A DNA stretch of 64,000 bases, from NCBI RefSeq assembly GCF_045290345.1, contig NZ_CP155447.1:2480001-2544000 (forward strand). The letters run 5' to 3'. Of the stretch, positions 54,754-63,766 are shown in pieces; positions within the stretch are counted from its first letter, which is position 1, and the number at the start of each line of letters is the position of its first letter. This DNA comes from Singulisphaera sp045290345. GTDB taxonomy: Bacteria > Planctomycetota > Planctomycetia > Isosphaerales > Isosphaeraceae. The notes beneath the pieces are model-generated. The model saw only the letters and a program-made list of their open reading frames with translations. It made no database searches and had not been told where the DNA came from. The translations under genes were made by a program, and so were the position numbers.

Positions 54754-55212
54754 TCAGACTAGGTCCGCGATATCAGTCAGAGGCATCAGATGAACCGTCG
54801 GCCCATCCTCCGAATCCGCCGGCTGGGCAATGACGACCAACGTTCCCTGAACGACTACAGCTTGTGGGGCATTCTCCTCAACAAGTCTTCCAAGCGGTGA
54901 AGGCTTAGGTCGACCATGGACCGCACGAACGACTTTGACGAGTGCACGCCTGGCAGTGAAGTATTCATTGGCCGTAGCGTTGAAGTACTCGTCGCTGCAT
55001 GGTTCGACGCTGCTGTAATTCGCTGCGGCAACTCGATAACGCTTGACTGCACTGATCAATCGAGCGTGAGCGGCATTCAGTCGGGGGGAGGCCGCTGGGT
55101 GGCTGGGGGCAACTCCACCGAGTGCGGTGATTGTGCTGGTTGTCGTGAGGATTGTGCGGTGGCTCAAGGGTGTTGCTAGCGTGTTGGCAACTACGGTGCG
55201 TGGTTTGGACAT
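54754..55212 (-). CDS. hypothetical protein of the accessory region
   Basis: I do not recognise this 152-residue protein. It begins MSKPRTVVANTLATPLSHRT, with a threonine-rich, disordered-looking N-terminus. A helical middle follows (RLNAAHARLISAVKRYRVAA), and the C-terminus is a beta-like part (PQAVVVQGTLVVIAQPADSE). The frame is open to 55254, but the methionine at 55212 fits better. It is in the same orientation as ParA and the two genes upstream. Confidence 0.55.
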   Translation of the reverse strand: MSKPRTVVANTLATPLSHRTILTTTSTITALGGVAPSHPAASPRLNAAHARLISAVKRYRVAAANYSSVEPCSDEYFNATANEYFTARRALVKVVRAVHGRPKPSPLGRLVEENAPQAVVVQGTLVVIAQPADSEDGPTVHLMPLTDIADLV

Positions 55213-55384
55213 CGGACAATCTCCGGATGATGTAAAGGCATGCAGGATGATCATGTAGGGAGTTGCTTGGATCGGATTCTATTTTGATTCGGTCAGCTTC
55301 CCCATCTCGTCACGGATTCGGTGAAGGACTAAGCCAATCCGAACGTGAGGAATGGTGGACGACTCTATGGCAATGTGTGCCGAC

Positions 55385-55693
55385 TCAGCCGAAGGCTGTC
55401 ACTGTAGGTCCTCGGTCGGGAACCTGCCGGACGATGGCTAGCAGGTAGCCGTCTCTCCAAACCGCAAGGTCTTGGCCGCCATAAATCTGCTGGCGGCACG
55501 CCTCGGTTAGGTCGCCGATGACCCGGTCGGGTGACCAGGTGGCGTCGTAAGTTGCCAACATCGCGATTCCGTTGGTGATTACGCTAGGACCGGGCCTCTG
55601 GCGGGATTCGCGATCGTCAACACGCCAGTCATGGTATTCGGACCCACCAGGCGAATCAGAAGGCTGTGCGGAACTGCTATTGAACTCGTTCAC
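55385..55693 (-). CDS. hypothetical protein of the accessory region
   Basis: This 102-residue protein starts at GTG. The first half is polar and disordered-looking. The second is compact (PDRVIGDLTEACRQQIYGGQ, DLAVWRDGYLLAIVRQVPD). No family is recognised. It sits between the SWIM gene and the 54.8-kb hypothetical, all on the minus strand, which suggests a shared transcript. Confidence 0.5.
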   Translation of the reverse strand: MNEFNSSSAQPSDSPGGSEYHDWRVDDRESRQRPGPSVITNGIAMLATYDATWSPDRVIGDLTEACRQQIYGGQDLAVWRDGYLLAIVRQVPDRGPTVTAFG

Positions 55694-55846
55694 AACGATT
55701 GTTCCTCTACAGTCGCGATAGGGTGAAATCCACGGGGCGGCTACGCGCCTGCCCCGGCCTTGTGATGTTTAGGCGGGGTGACCAGCTAAGCTTTCTCTGC
55801 TGGTAGAGTGTCACTTTTCCGCGGCCTTCTCGTGCCAGCCGGCAAC

Positions 55847-56992
55847 TTAGGCCCATTGGCCGGAAGAGTTTCGCTCTGGTGCAGGCAACTCCCAGGCGGC
55901 GGCATGCGCGGTGAAGTCGCGATCGAGGACGTCGACCCTGGCCCAGACTTGGTTGGGGTGGACTGCATCGACATTCCGCACGATTCGCGCGAGGTCCTCA
56001 AGGTGATCGCCCATTAGCTCGTATGCTGCCAGCCCACGGGCACGGAGAACCGCCGCTTCGCTCTCGATCAAGGCGGCCAGCGAGATGCGAGGCTCTTCCT
56101 CGGGCTCAACCGGCTCGCAGGCGGTCCAGTAGAAGTTGCTCGTACTGGCTGGCCACTCGGCACGGGCTGGGAACCGCTCACACTCAATCTCGATGGCACC
56201 ATCGGGATTCGTTGCGTTCAACTCGGCGAGAATCTCAAGCTCTTGCTCGGTCAACTCAGTATCAGCACCAGCAGGCAGGCCAGGAGTAACGATTTCCGTC
56301 ACGCATGCCACCGGCCGATCCTTGAGCACCGTTCGCAGGGCATCTGTTCGGGCTGCAGATCCAACACGGAACACCTCGGTTATGTCCGCATCGGGGCAGT
56401 CCGCCGAGTAGGCCGCACGCGCGGTGTTCTCCGCCCGGTTGAGGCGGAACAGCTCGTCCTGGCTTAGGCCGGCACCGTTGACCTCTGGCAGAACCGAGAA
56501 GAGGGGGGCAGCCATGGTTGCGGCGCCCAGGGTTGGCGAGGTGCTGCAAGCCACACACGGGATCTCTTCCGTGGAGGGACGGCAGGCGACTGGCTCAACC
56601 ATTTTGCCAGCGTCGGCAATATGGTTGCCCTCGACGACCGGAGCGGTCAGCAACGCTCTCTCTTCAGGGGTGGGCCGCAGGAGGTTGGCCGCTTCAAGGA
56701 GGCCCATAGCCACAACAGCCCGGCAGTGCTTGCAGCCCGTGAGGGAGAGGCCGCGGTGACGCGCTTCGTAGTCCGGGCAGGTGCACTGTAGAATGCCGTC
56801 GGTCCCACGAGCGACGTCATAGATCGCATCGGGGTTGCCGAACTTCTCGAGTCTCCAAGACTTCTCGATTGTCTCGTCTTGGATTTCGGTGATCGGAGCG
56901 ACGCTGTAGGCCGTGCCGGTGATTTCCAAGCTGAGAGTGACGGCGAAGTGGCGGGGCTTGACTTGGCGACGGACGGGAGCAACAGTTGCCAT
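55847..56992 (-). CDS. SWIM zinc-finger protein
   Basis: This 381-residue protein holds a SWIM-type zinc finger at about residues 70-95, with CTCPDYEARHRGLSLTGCKH (C-x-C ... C-x-H). SWIM domains bind DNA or proteins and occur in bacterial helicases, in transposases and in stand-alone proteins. The rest is acidic, with a cysteine-containing linker (PCVACSTSPTLG). The helical C-terminus contains LGAATM and HPNQVWARVDVLDRDF. The start is the ATG at 56992 (MATVAPVRRQVKPRHFAVTL). No helicase motif is present. It is in a minus-strand set with the small gene at 57.1 kb. Confidence 0.75.
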   Translation of the reverse strand: MATVAPVRRQVKPRHFAVTLSLEITGTAYSVAPITEIQDETIEKSWRLEKFGNPDAIYDVARGTDGILQCTCPDYEARHRGLSLTGCKHCRAVVAMGLLEAANLLRPTPEERALLTAPVVEGNHIADAGKMVEPVACRPSTEEIPCVACSTSPTLGAATMAAPLFSVLPEVNGAGLSQDELFRLNRAENTARAAYSADCPDADITEVFRVGSAARTDALRTVLKDRPVACVTEIVTPGLPAGADTELTEQELEILAELNATNPDGAIEIECERFPARAEWPASTSNFYWTACEPVEPEEEPRISLAALIESEAAVLRARGLAAYELMGDHLEDLARIVRNVDAVHPNQVWARVDVLDRDFTAHAAAWELPAPERNSSGQWA

Positions 56993-57083
56993 TGGAATCA
57001 CTCACCTTCTTGATCGGGGGTTTGGGGGATTCTTCCGAGCCGAGTGGGATTGCCGTTCCGCTCGGCTCATTCCATTTCGAAGC

Positions 57084-57272
57084 TCAGACGCTGGCCAGCT
57101 CTAGCTCGGCCATCCGGAAGTACATCCGGTCAATTTGCTTGTCGACGGCTGCCAGGGCTCGGAGCCGATCCGCATTCGCCTGGAGGCCAGTGATCGCCCA
57201 CAACTGGTCGCGGATCTCGCTCCGCTCGGCGTTCAACTCGGCAAGCTGGCTTTCAATTCGTTCGCGAGTCAT
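57084..57272 (-). CDS. small coiled-coil protein
   Basis: This 62-residue protein starts MTRERIESQLAELNAERSEI and is one continuous helix with heptad-like spacing (RLRALAAVDKQIDRMYFRMA). It probably forms a short coiled coil. A GGGAGC ribosome binding site lies upstream. It is divergent from the ribbon-helix-helix-like gene and shares its control region. The family is unknown. Confidence 0.6.
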   Translation of the reverse strand: MTRERIESQLAELNAERSEIRDQLWAITGLQANADRLRALAAVDKQIDRMYFRMAELELASV

Positions 57273-57328
57273 GGTCGGCTCCCGTTTTTTGATTTGCGGG
57301 CCGCCGTTCGACCCGACTGGTGAATAGT

Positions 57329-57397
57329 ACCCATTGTCACCCACAGGGTCAATGGGTGATAAAAAATACTTTTCGCTTGCCTGTACGGGTGACAATG
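57329..57397. promoter_or_regulatory. operator-like repeats in a divergent control region
   Basis: An 11-bp inverted repeat CATTGTCACCC (57332-57342) and GGGTGACAATG (57387-57397) encloses a related copy AATGGGTGAT (57351-57360). A second pair ACCCATTG (57329-57336) and CAATGGGT (57350-57357) overlaps it. The sites lie between the small coiled-coil gene and the ribbon-helix-helix-like gene, so autoregulation is a reasonable guess. Confidence 0.55.
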
Positions 57398-57455
57398 ACT
57401 AGAATTTGGGTGCATTGGGCGTGTACCCTCTTCCCTTGGGTTTGGAGTCTCCACA

Positions 57456-57683
57456 ATGAGCATCGGAGTCGGCTCGATGGCACGCCCGAAGGGTCGCCCC
57501 CTGAAGTCCTCAGCAGGCCAAGAGGAACGCGAGACAGTCATTCACATGAAGGGGTCACCTAGCTACGTCGCATGGCTGGACGGCATCCATCGATCGACGC
57601 ATATCCCTAAGGTCCAGATCGTTCGGCTGGCACTGGCGGAATGGGCAAAGAAGCACAGCCACCCCGAACCTCCAGAGATCTGA
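57456..57683 (+). CDS. ribbon-helix-helix-like DNA-binding protein
   Basis: This 75-residue protein has an AT-hook-like start (MARPKGRPLKSS from residue 8). A strand (ETVIHMKG) and two helices follow (SPSYVAWLDGIHRSTHIPKV, IVRLALAEWAKKH), which fits a MetJ/Arc-type fold. Such proteins are repressors, often encoded with toxins or in mobile regions. It could bind the operator-like repeats upstream. The start is the ATG at 57456; the one at 57477 is possible. Confidence 0.55.
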   Translation: MSIGVGSMARPKGRPLKSSAGQEERETVIHMKGSPSYVAWLDGIHRSTHIPKVQIVRLALAEWAKKHSHPEPPEI

Positions 57684-57838
57684 TCGACTGAAGCGGTGAT
57701 ATGAGCCGACAGCGGTGACTTTCTCCCGCACTTGGGCGATCGGCTACTCTCAACCTACGACGTACGTATGGATACTGAAGGATAAAGGCCGGCTGTTGAT
57801 TTATTAGAATCGCGATGTTCACCAGGAGGTTTACTTCG

Positions 57839-58243
57839 ATGCCGTTTACGTCGGTAAAATTTCGTCCCGGCCAAACCCTCTCTGCTCGTGTGATGAATGC
57901 GATCGCCGAGGAGGTTGGAAGGCTGGGAAGACTCAGTGTCCAGGCTCCTCTGACGCTGCAAGATGGAGCCGGCGGCCGAGCTATCGGTTTTGCCGCCGCC
58001 GAACAGTGGATGATCAAACTGACCGAGGCTGGGACGGGGGGGAAATACGGCTGGATTCGCCAGCAAGGAGTCACCGGAGGCACCACAATCGACCACCCGG
58101 GAGGAGAGTCTGGGACCATAAGCGATGACCCCGCAGTTGAGACGAACGGATACACCGGCGTCCCAGTAACCGGCAGCCCGGTCTATCCCGCTTGGCGCGA
58201 TCCGATGAGCGGCGCGTTGCTCTTCACCGCGGGGCCCTGCTAA
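57839..58243 (+). CDS. hypothetical protein, first gene of a phage-like module
   Basis: This 134-residue protein reads MPFTSVKFRPGQTLSARVMN, then AIAEEVGRLGRLSV. This same opening recurs in the next gene (FKPGQMIG, ARVLNRIVDEVQRLGKVSV), so the two share an N-terminal domain. The C-terminus is glycine-rich. An AGGAGG site nine bases upstream fixes the start at 57839. It overlaps the next gene by one base. Function unknown; a structural or surface role is likely from context. Confidence 0.7.
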   Translation: MPFTSVKFRPGQTLSARVMNAIAEEVGRLGRLSVQAPLTLQDGAGGRAIGFAAAEQWMIKLTEAGTGGKYGWIRQQGVTGGTTIDHPGGESGTISDDPAVETNGYTGVPVTGSPVYPAWRDPMSGALLFTAGPC

Positions 58244-59847
58244 TGGACAAGTTTCCTCAGTTCAAGCCGGGCCAGATGATTGGTTTGCGCGATAGTCAGG
58301 GCAGGCTACGGATCAGCGCGGCCTTGGCTCGAGTCTTGAACCGGATCGTTGACGAGGTGCAACGGCTGGGAAAAGTCTCGGTTACTCCTCCATTGGGAAT
58401 GCGAGATTCCGCCTCTGGGATCAATCTCTCGTGTGACCTACTTCCCACGATCATGGGTAAGCTCACGGGTTCGGGTAACCCGTATGACTTCGTCCAGCAG
58501 GTCTACAACAAAGTCACGGGAGTATTCTCGGATCTGCCTGGAGGCCGGACAGGGATCGCCTACGAATCAACGGAAAAAACAGGGCTGAACGGCAAGGTGG
58601 TCCAGCTCAAGTACGAACTGAGTTCGGGAGACTGGCGGTTCCATTACGTGGGCGTCGGCGCATGCCTCTGGACAATCCTCGTTCGCAACAGTTGCACCAA
58701 TGCTCTTCTCTCTAATGCCGTAGTTCAGGTGTTCCAAGACGGCGTCGAAGTCGCAATCTGTTTCACCACAGGCCAGGTCATCACCGTGACCCGAGGGGCC
58801 ACCGGAGCGAACTACACGAGCGTTCCCACGGTCACCATTTCCGGAAGCGGCTCGGCGGCCAGCGCCGTTGCCAACATGCAGGTCGGTAGCATCGTTCGTA
58901 CTTCAGGTGGGAGCGGCTACACGGACGGCTCTTACGTTGGCACTTTCTCTGGGGGCGGGGGAAGCGGGGCCACCTTCTCCTTTACCGTTTCAGGAGGGGC
59001 TGTCCAAAGTAGCTTTAGTTTGACCACTCAAGGAAGCGGCTACACGTCACCACCAACCCCAAATTTCAGTGCGGCAGGTCCAGGGACTGGCGCGGCAGCC
59101 ATGGTCAGGCTCAACGTTCGGGCCCTGATCCTCACGGCCGGCGGCAACGGCTACACGTCGGCCACGGTAGGATTCTCTGGCGGAGGCGGGTCTGGAGCCA
59201 CCGGGAGTGCTACTGTAAGAGCGCAGTGCACCCTGGAGGTTCCTGCCGGCACCTACGATCTTGTCGTCACATCCACCGAGGGTGAAGGCTACGCCACTTA
59301 CTCCGCGTCAGTGGGTCACTTTTGCGGCCAAACCACGACCGTCTCAATTCTGCCAGACGAAGATCACGCTTGTGGCGGAACCTGCGGATACGGCTGTGCG
59401 GTACTGCCTAGGACGGCATATCTCACTTGGTCATACGATGATGGATATGACCGATATGACAGTGGCGGTAACCTTGTCTTCAAGGTCAAGTTTCCTGACG
59501 CCACACTCACCTTGGGGCCACAGTGGCCCGCCTTCGGCACTGCCCCGACCTATTGGAGTGAGCCCTTTGACCTCGACGTAGGACCGCCCGCTCCCGGCGA
59601 ACCCCACCAGCATATCACCGCCCGGTATCTGGTAGCCTGCCTTGGCCCTTATATCACCTGGATCTCTCAGGATGAGCACGGAGTCTGGAGCACGATCAAC
59701 TTCTACGCTGGAGGCCCAGGCACTTCTACGGCTCCGGGCAACCACACGTGCAATCCCTTCGCCGTCACAGGAGGTCTCGGCGACACAGTGTTTATTGGTG
59801 AGCCCGGCCGCCCCACCGCGTCTTCCCGTTGGACCTATTCGGCATGA
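58243..59847 (+). CDS. phage-fibre-like glycine-rich repeat protein
   Basis: This 534-residue protein shares its first 50 residues with the gene upstream. Residues about 180-360 carry at least three GSGYT/GNGYT-type repeats with glycine-rich turns (GSGYTDGSYVGTFSGGGGSG, GNGYTSATVGFSGGGGSGAT), as in phage tail fibres and receptor-binding proteins. The C-terminal 180 residues are beta-rich with cysteine pairs (CGGTCGYGCAV). There is no signal peptide. The start overlaps the first gene by one base (TAATG). It overlaps the next gene by four bases (ATGA). Confidence 0.75.
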   Translation: MDKFPQFKPGQMIGLRDSQGRLRISAALARVLNRIVDEVQRLGKVSVTPPLGMRDSASGINLSCDLLPTIMGKLTGSGNPYDFVQQVYNKVTGVFSDLPGGRTGIAYESTEKTGLNGKVVQLKYELSSGDWRFHYVGVGACLWTILVRNSCTNALLSNAVVQVFQDGVEVAICFTTGQVITVTRGATGANYTSVPTVTISGSGSAASAVANMQVGSIVRTSGGSGYTDGSYVGTFSGGGGSGATFSFTVSGGAVQSSFSLTTQGSGYTSPPTPNFSAAGPGTGAAAMVRLNVRALILTAGGNGYTSATVGFSGGGGSGATGSATVRAQCTLEVPAGTYDLVVTSTEGEGYATYSASVGHFCGQTTTVSILPDEDHACGGTCGYGCAVLPRTAYLTWSYDDGYDRYDSGGNLVFKVKFPDATLTLGPQWPAFGTAPTYWSEPFDLDVGPPAPGEPHQHITARYLVACLGPYITWISQDEHGVWSTINFYAGGPGTSTAPGNHTCNPFAVTGGLGDTVFIGEPGRPTASSRWTYSA

Positions 59848-60191
59848 TCCAACTTCACACCGACCACTGCTCCACGTGCCCGGTCGATCCCGGACTCAAC
59901 TGCTATCGTGATTCCGGGATGTGTGCTCGAGCCGCCCGCCCTGGCGAAGACGGCTTCCGGGCTATGCTCATCAGGCATTCCCTGATTCGCGCAAAGAAAG
60001 CCTTCTCTACAGAGAGGCCATCGTGCAAAGAATCACTTGCCATGATCTCCCAAGTGAAGGCCTGCCCTTCCTGGGTGAGTCGCTCGGACTGCGGGTGCGG
60101 CATCAACCAGTGCCTGGCCGGCAAAGGAGACGGGGGGTACGTGAACCACCAGGATTGCTTCGAGTGCCTGGAAGCCGACTGCGGCCAGTGA
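59844..60191 (+). CDS. cysteine-rich small protein, third gene of the module
   Basis: This 115-residue protein has about a dozen cysteines in patterns such as CSTCPVDPGLNCYRDSGMC, CGCGINQC and CFECLEADCG. It could bind zinc or form disulfides. It has no signal peptide. Its start overlaps the stop of the repeat protein by four bases, so the three genes are one operon. The family is unknown. Confidence 0.65.
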   Translation: MIQLHTDHCSTCPVDPGLNCYRDSGMCARAARPGEDGFRAMLIRHSLIRAKKAFSTERPSCKESLAMISQVKACPSWVSRSDCGCGINQCLAGKGDGGYVNHQDCFECLEADCGQ

Positions 60192-60572
60192 CAACCGGTG
60201 GCCGGATCGACTCGAGTCGACCAAGGGGGGCAATGCCCTTATAATCGGACCCGCGGATTCCCGAGACCGTCCTCGATCTGGGTCGCGGTGCGGAGCCATC
60301 GAGAATGATCGACCGGACAACCAGCGACGTCCAAATCAGCTACGATCTAAATAGCTCCTCACTATTGGGAAAGTCCTACGTTTCAGTCTCTTACGGCAAG
60401 TGACGAAATTTCGTCACCCCGCTTCTTTCCCTGTTGCGAGGAGCCATTTAGATGACTCGGCCCCGCGCAACTCTTCCGGCCGGTGGTCAACGAGGTGAGG
60501 CTTGAAGGGTTCCTTGCCGCAAGTTTTTCGCAGACTTGGGGCTGCGCCCCCTGGGGGGGCTGTCATTGACCT
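60192..60572. other. region upstream of the diguanylate cyclase
   Basis: No gene is supported. It contains the perfect palindrome listed next and a GC-rich hairpin near 60545-60560. Confidence 0.4.
60400..60417. promoter_or_regulatory. 18-bp perfect palindrome, operator candidate
   Basis: GTGACGAAATTTCGTCAC is fully self-complementary with no loop, as in sites for dimeric regulators. It lies about 155 bases ahead of the GGDEF gene. It has no T-run, so termination is less likely. Confidence 0.5.
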
Positions 60573-61619
60573 ATGCTTACGATAAGGCGGGTCATGAGAG
60601 CCCGCGAATTGAAGCCGCGAGGAGACATCTCGGAGATGAAAACCCACCTCGTAGCCGGGGCCGGGAAGGTCCCGACGGAGCGGGCCAAGCCTACGGACTT
60701 CTTTCAGTTGACCCTTGACTCGCTCCTGGCGCACGTCGCCATCCTCAGGGCCAACGGAACCATCATCGCCGTCAACGCGGCGTGGAACAGCTTCGCGACC
60801 CGCAACGGACTCGTCGAGAGCATCTGCGGTCCTGGGGCGAACTACCTGGAGGTGTGCGAGCGAGCATCCGGGCCCTGTTCCGAGGAGGCGCACGCCGTCG
60901 CACACGGCATCCGGGCCGTCAGCCAGGGCCGGGTCCCGGACTTCCAACTCGAGTACCCCTGCCACTCGACGGTCGAGTACCGGTGGTTTAGCGTCCGGGT
61001 GACCCGCTTCGTCATCGACTCCGAAGTCCACGTCGTGGCCACGCACGACAACATCACCGAGAAGAAGCTTACCGAGATCCGACTCCTCGAGGCCAACCGA
61101 CTCCTCGGGGCGCAGGCGATGACCGACGGGCTGACCGGCGTGGCCAACCGCCGCCACTTCGACCTGACCCTGGCCCGGGAATGGAAACGCCACTCCCGCT
61201 CCCGCTCGCCGCTCTCCCTGCTGCTGCTCGATATCGATTATTTCAAGCGATACAACGACTCGTGTGGCCACCTCGCAGGGGACGACTGCCTTAAAGAGAT
61301 CGCTCGGACGATCCAATCGGCGGCCGGGCGGCCGGGGGACCTCGTGGCTCGCTACGGTGGGGAGGAGTTCGCCGTCATCCTGGCTGAGACGGATCACGCA
61401 GGATCGCTCGCCATGGCGAACCTCGTGGTCGAGGGGCTCCGGCTCAAGCGACTGCCGCATCCAGATTCGGGTGCCGGGCCGTTCGTCTCGATGAGCATTG
61501 GCTGCTCGACGATATTGCCCCCGCAGAGAGGCCTCGTGAGCGAAATCCTGGTTCGGGCGGACCGGGCCCTCTATCAGGCGAAGGAGGAGGGGCGGGACCG
61601 ATTCAACCATTTCGGCTAA
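60573..61619 (+). CDS. PAS-GGDEF diguanylate cyclase
   Basis: This protein of about 348 residues makes the second messenger cyclic di-GMP from two GTP. A PAS-like sensor spans about residues 45-165 (LRANGTIIAVNAAWNSFATR). The GGDEF domain spans about 175-345, with DGLTGVANRRHFD, LLLLDIDYFKRYNDSCGHLA and the active-site loop RYGGEEF. An RPGD site lies five residues before GGEEF, which fits the inhibitory I-site. No membrane segment is seen, so it is cytoplasmic. Starts at 60594 and 60636 are possible, and 60594 has AAGGCGGG just upstream. It stands alone. Confidence 0.93.
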   Translation: MLTIRRVMRARELKPRGDISEMKTHLVAGAGKVPTERAKPTDFFQLTLDSLLAHVAILRANGTIIAVNAAWNSFATRNGLVESICGPGANYLEVCERASGPCSEEAHAVAHGIRAVSQGRVPDFQLEYPCHSTVEYRWFSVRVTRFVIDSEVHVVATHDNITEKKLTEIRLLEANRLLGAQAMTDGLTGVANRRHFDLTLAREWKRHSRSRSPLSLLLLDIDYFKRYNDSCGHLAGDDCLKEIARTIQSAAGRPGDLVARYGGEEFAVILAETDHAGSLAMANLVVEGLRLKRLPHPDSGAGPFVSMSIGCSTILPPQRGLVSEILVRADRALYQAKEEGRDRFNHFG

Positions 61620-62774
61620 CCGACGCCTCGCGATCGTGCCTTGTCTCCTTGCCATGCGATTCGATCGCTTGGCGATATGGCCATCTCCGCTAAGCCACGG
61701 CCTCGCTGGTGCCGAGATGACCGCTACATCCGCCAATACCCATTCTCGCTCTTGCTAAGACGAACATGGCATCCATGATCGGACGTTTCGCACGACGAGC
61801 CGAGCTCGTGGACCATCACCGCCCGCCCCACGCATTGATCAGCCAAGTCGTCCCGCGCTCAGGCGGCGCGACGGGGCCGGTGGCCCGGGAAGCAGGACCC
61901 AAGGCTTACGAGCATGCCCGAGGTGAACGCAGCGATCGAGAGGCGATTCGCGGCCATCTGCCCGGTCGGTCGTCGCGGGCGATGGGTTGACAGTAGGGCC
62001 ACTTGATTATGCCCTTGATTGTGCTTTTGATTTCGCGGACGCCTGTTTGAAAAGCCATCGAGAAATCAAAGTTCTCAACCGACCCGACTCCCTGTCTCCT
62101 CCCGGTTGATCCGCGTTGTTATTGCGTTGTTCTTCAACGCAAATCCCCTCCCTCGCTTTCTGTCCGGATGTGGGGAATACCCACCCCATTGGCCAACCCC
62201 CAAAGTTGAAATTCGGGCGATTCCCGCGTCGGGTAAGCAAGCTAACTCCCGGCTCCGAAACGCGAGGATTTTCATAATCGGGGCGTCTGTGGTGGCCAGC
62301 CGAGGTCCAGGACGACGGGGGAGGACTCGGATGGCTATGGCGATCGTCTCACGATCAAGACGACCTGAATCCGGAGGAAGACCCCGGTGGGGAAAACGCA
62401 GTCGAGGTGCCTCCATCTGGCCGATGACATTCACGACTTGCTGTGACTGCTGGAGCGTCAGAGGCGAACCACAGTGCGAATGAGCTGCTGGGCAGGGCGC
62501 TGCCGCAGTAGGAGCTCAGGAGGCAAATTTAGGGGCGGGGGCCGAGCATGTGTGATGGCCGGTGAGTGGCATTGGATGTGGCCATTTAACAGGACGTAAT
62601 ATAAAATCGCGCTTGTCTTTTTATTTGACGGTTATTTTGCTACAGTGTCGGTGACGATGCCGGAAGGGATGCCGGGCGTCCGGGGGTGGGTACCGGTTCT
62701 CGGTCCCTTCTCGGCGCCACTCTCGTCGGCGTGCCGAAGCTGCCGCGCCGGCGAGTGTGACGACACCGTACGAC
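61620..62774. other. long stretch without supported gene
   Basis: Open frames here (for example 61766-61990 and 62106-62483 on the plus strand) lack recognisable content, and their composition does not match nearby genes. AT-rich sequence near 62580-62645 probably contains the promoter of the following small gene. A missed short gene or decayed DNA cannot be excluded. Confidence 0.45.
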
Positions 62775-62885
62775 GTGCCTATAGGAAGAGGCACCCTCTT
62801 GCGGGCGGCAGCTTCGGCATTGGCCGCCCGCAATCCTCGAACGGCCCTCCGGCGCCCGAAGCAGTCACCGGTGAGGGAGGTTGCA
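62775..62885 (+). promoter_or_regulatory. structured leader of the small paralogue gene
   Basis: The leader has a first hairpin GTGCCT/AGGCAC (62775-62794). A second hairpin with arms GCGGGCGGC (62801-62809) and GCCGCCCGC (62823-62831) follows, then CAATCCTCGA (62831-62840) and the ribosome binding site GGGAGG. The same order is found ahead of the second paralogue, so the structure may regulate expression. Confidence 0.5.
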
Positions 62886-63200
62886 ATGGCTACCGAACCC
62901 CAGATCCGTGAGACGGCCGCGCGTTGCGTGTCCTGTATGGTCTGCTACGTCAGCAGCGGGAGGATGTCGCAGGTTAAGCGCGTGATGACCGCCGAGCTGA
63001 AAGAGACGACACCGTTCGTCTTGGGGTGTGGCGTGAGCGACTCGGAGCTCGACGAATCCATTCTCGGCCCGATCGAGGCTGGATTGGTCGCCCGTTACGG
63101 CCCCGCAGAGGGCCTCAAACTCTCCCAGGAGTTCGCCGGGTTCTTCCGCTCCAACGGATTGACCGGATCCAGGCCGGTGCCCGCTCCGCCCCCGGCGTGA
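62886..63200 (+). CDS. small conserved paralogue A, hypothetical
   Basis: This 104-residue protein starts MATEPQIRETAARCVSCMVC. It carries a CVSCMVC cluster of three cysteines near residues 14-20, which could bind metal. It has no membrane segment and a proline-rich tail. A related protein starts at 63881 (CVACMVF at the same place). No named family is recognised. The ATG is preceded by GGGAGG. The open frame runs upstream to 62757, but the shared start with the paralogue supports 62886. Confidence 0.75.
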   Translation: MATEPQIRETAARCVSCMVCYVSSGRMSQVKRVMTAELKETTPFVLGCGVSDSELDESILGPIEAGLVARYGPAEGLKLSQEFAGFFRSNGLTGSRPVPAPPPA

Positions 63201-63720
63201 ATTCTCCAGGAAGATTTCCTGACATCAGGTCACGAAGATGGTCGGGGCAGCCAGGGCGACCGGATCTTATGACGCCCGACCCTAGGCGTGTCTGGAATCA
63301 TTTCGCGAACTTGCCAAAGAGGACTCCGCGTACGCCCGCTAAGGATAGTGGTGAGATTCGTCGTCGCCCACTGTCTCTCGTTGGCTGAAGTGGATCTGCA
63401 AAGCCCCGCCAAGCAATAGACCCCGATCGCGGTCACGGCGCCTCGAGGGCGACCTTCTAGACCACCATTATCGGACGTTCCACGCTGACTCTCGGGTTCC
63501 TGGAACGTCTCCGATGCTCACTCCCAGGTCGAGCGGCCCCGGGCGAGGGATTGCGTCGAGCCCGCTTCCCTCCTGCGCCGCCCCACGCCGGGGAACGTTC
63601 CGGCTTGACCGAGATCCTTCCTTCGACGCGATGGATTCGTCCGATGCTATGCCTTATGTCTTTGCATGACTATTGAGATTTATGCGTTCTGAGTTTTCAT
63701 GAATGAAACTTAAAAAAATG
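63201..63720. other. intergenic stretch between the two paralogues
   Basis: No gene is supported. The end of this stretch is AT-rich (63655-63720) and merges into the promoter candidate of the second paralogue. Confidence 0.4.
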
Positions 63721-63750
63721 TTGCAGTTTTTCGATTCAGACGGCTATGCT
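63721..63750 (+). promoter_or_regulatory. candidate promoter of paralogue B
   Basis: TTGCAG (63721-63726) and TATGCT (63745-63750) with an 18-base spacer lie just after an AT-rich stretch. They are about 20 bases upstream of the structured leader of paralogue B. Confidence 0.35.
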
Positions 63751-63766
63751 CGCAGTTCGAAACCAG

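Noticed and set aside
60414..61736. Minus-strand open frame of 440 codons opposite the diguanylate cyclase
   Set aside because: The GGDEF motif and PAS domain are clear on the plus strand. The antisense frame has no recognisable content.
61766..61990. Small plus-strand gene of 74 codons
   Set aside because: There is no ribosome binding site, and the basic, arginine-rich composition is typical of GC-rich noncoding frames.
62775..62885. Known riboswitch classes (cobalamin, cyclic di-GMP) for the paralogue leader
   Set aside because: The consensus cores of these classes, as far as I can recall them, are not present. I kept it as an unassigned structured leader.
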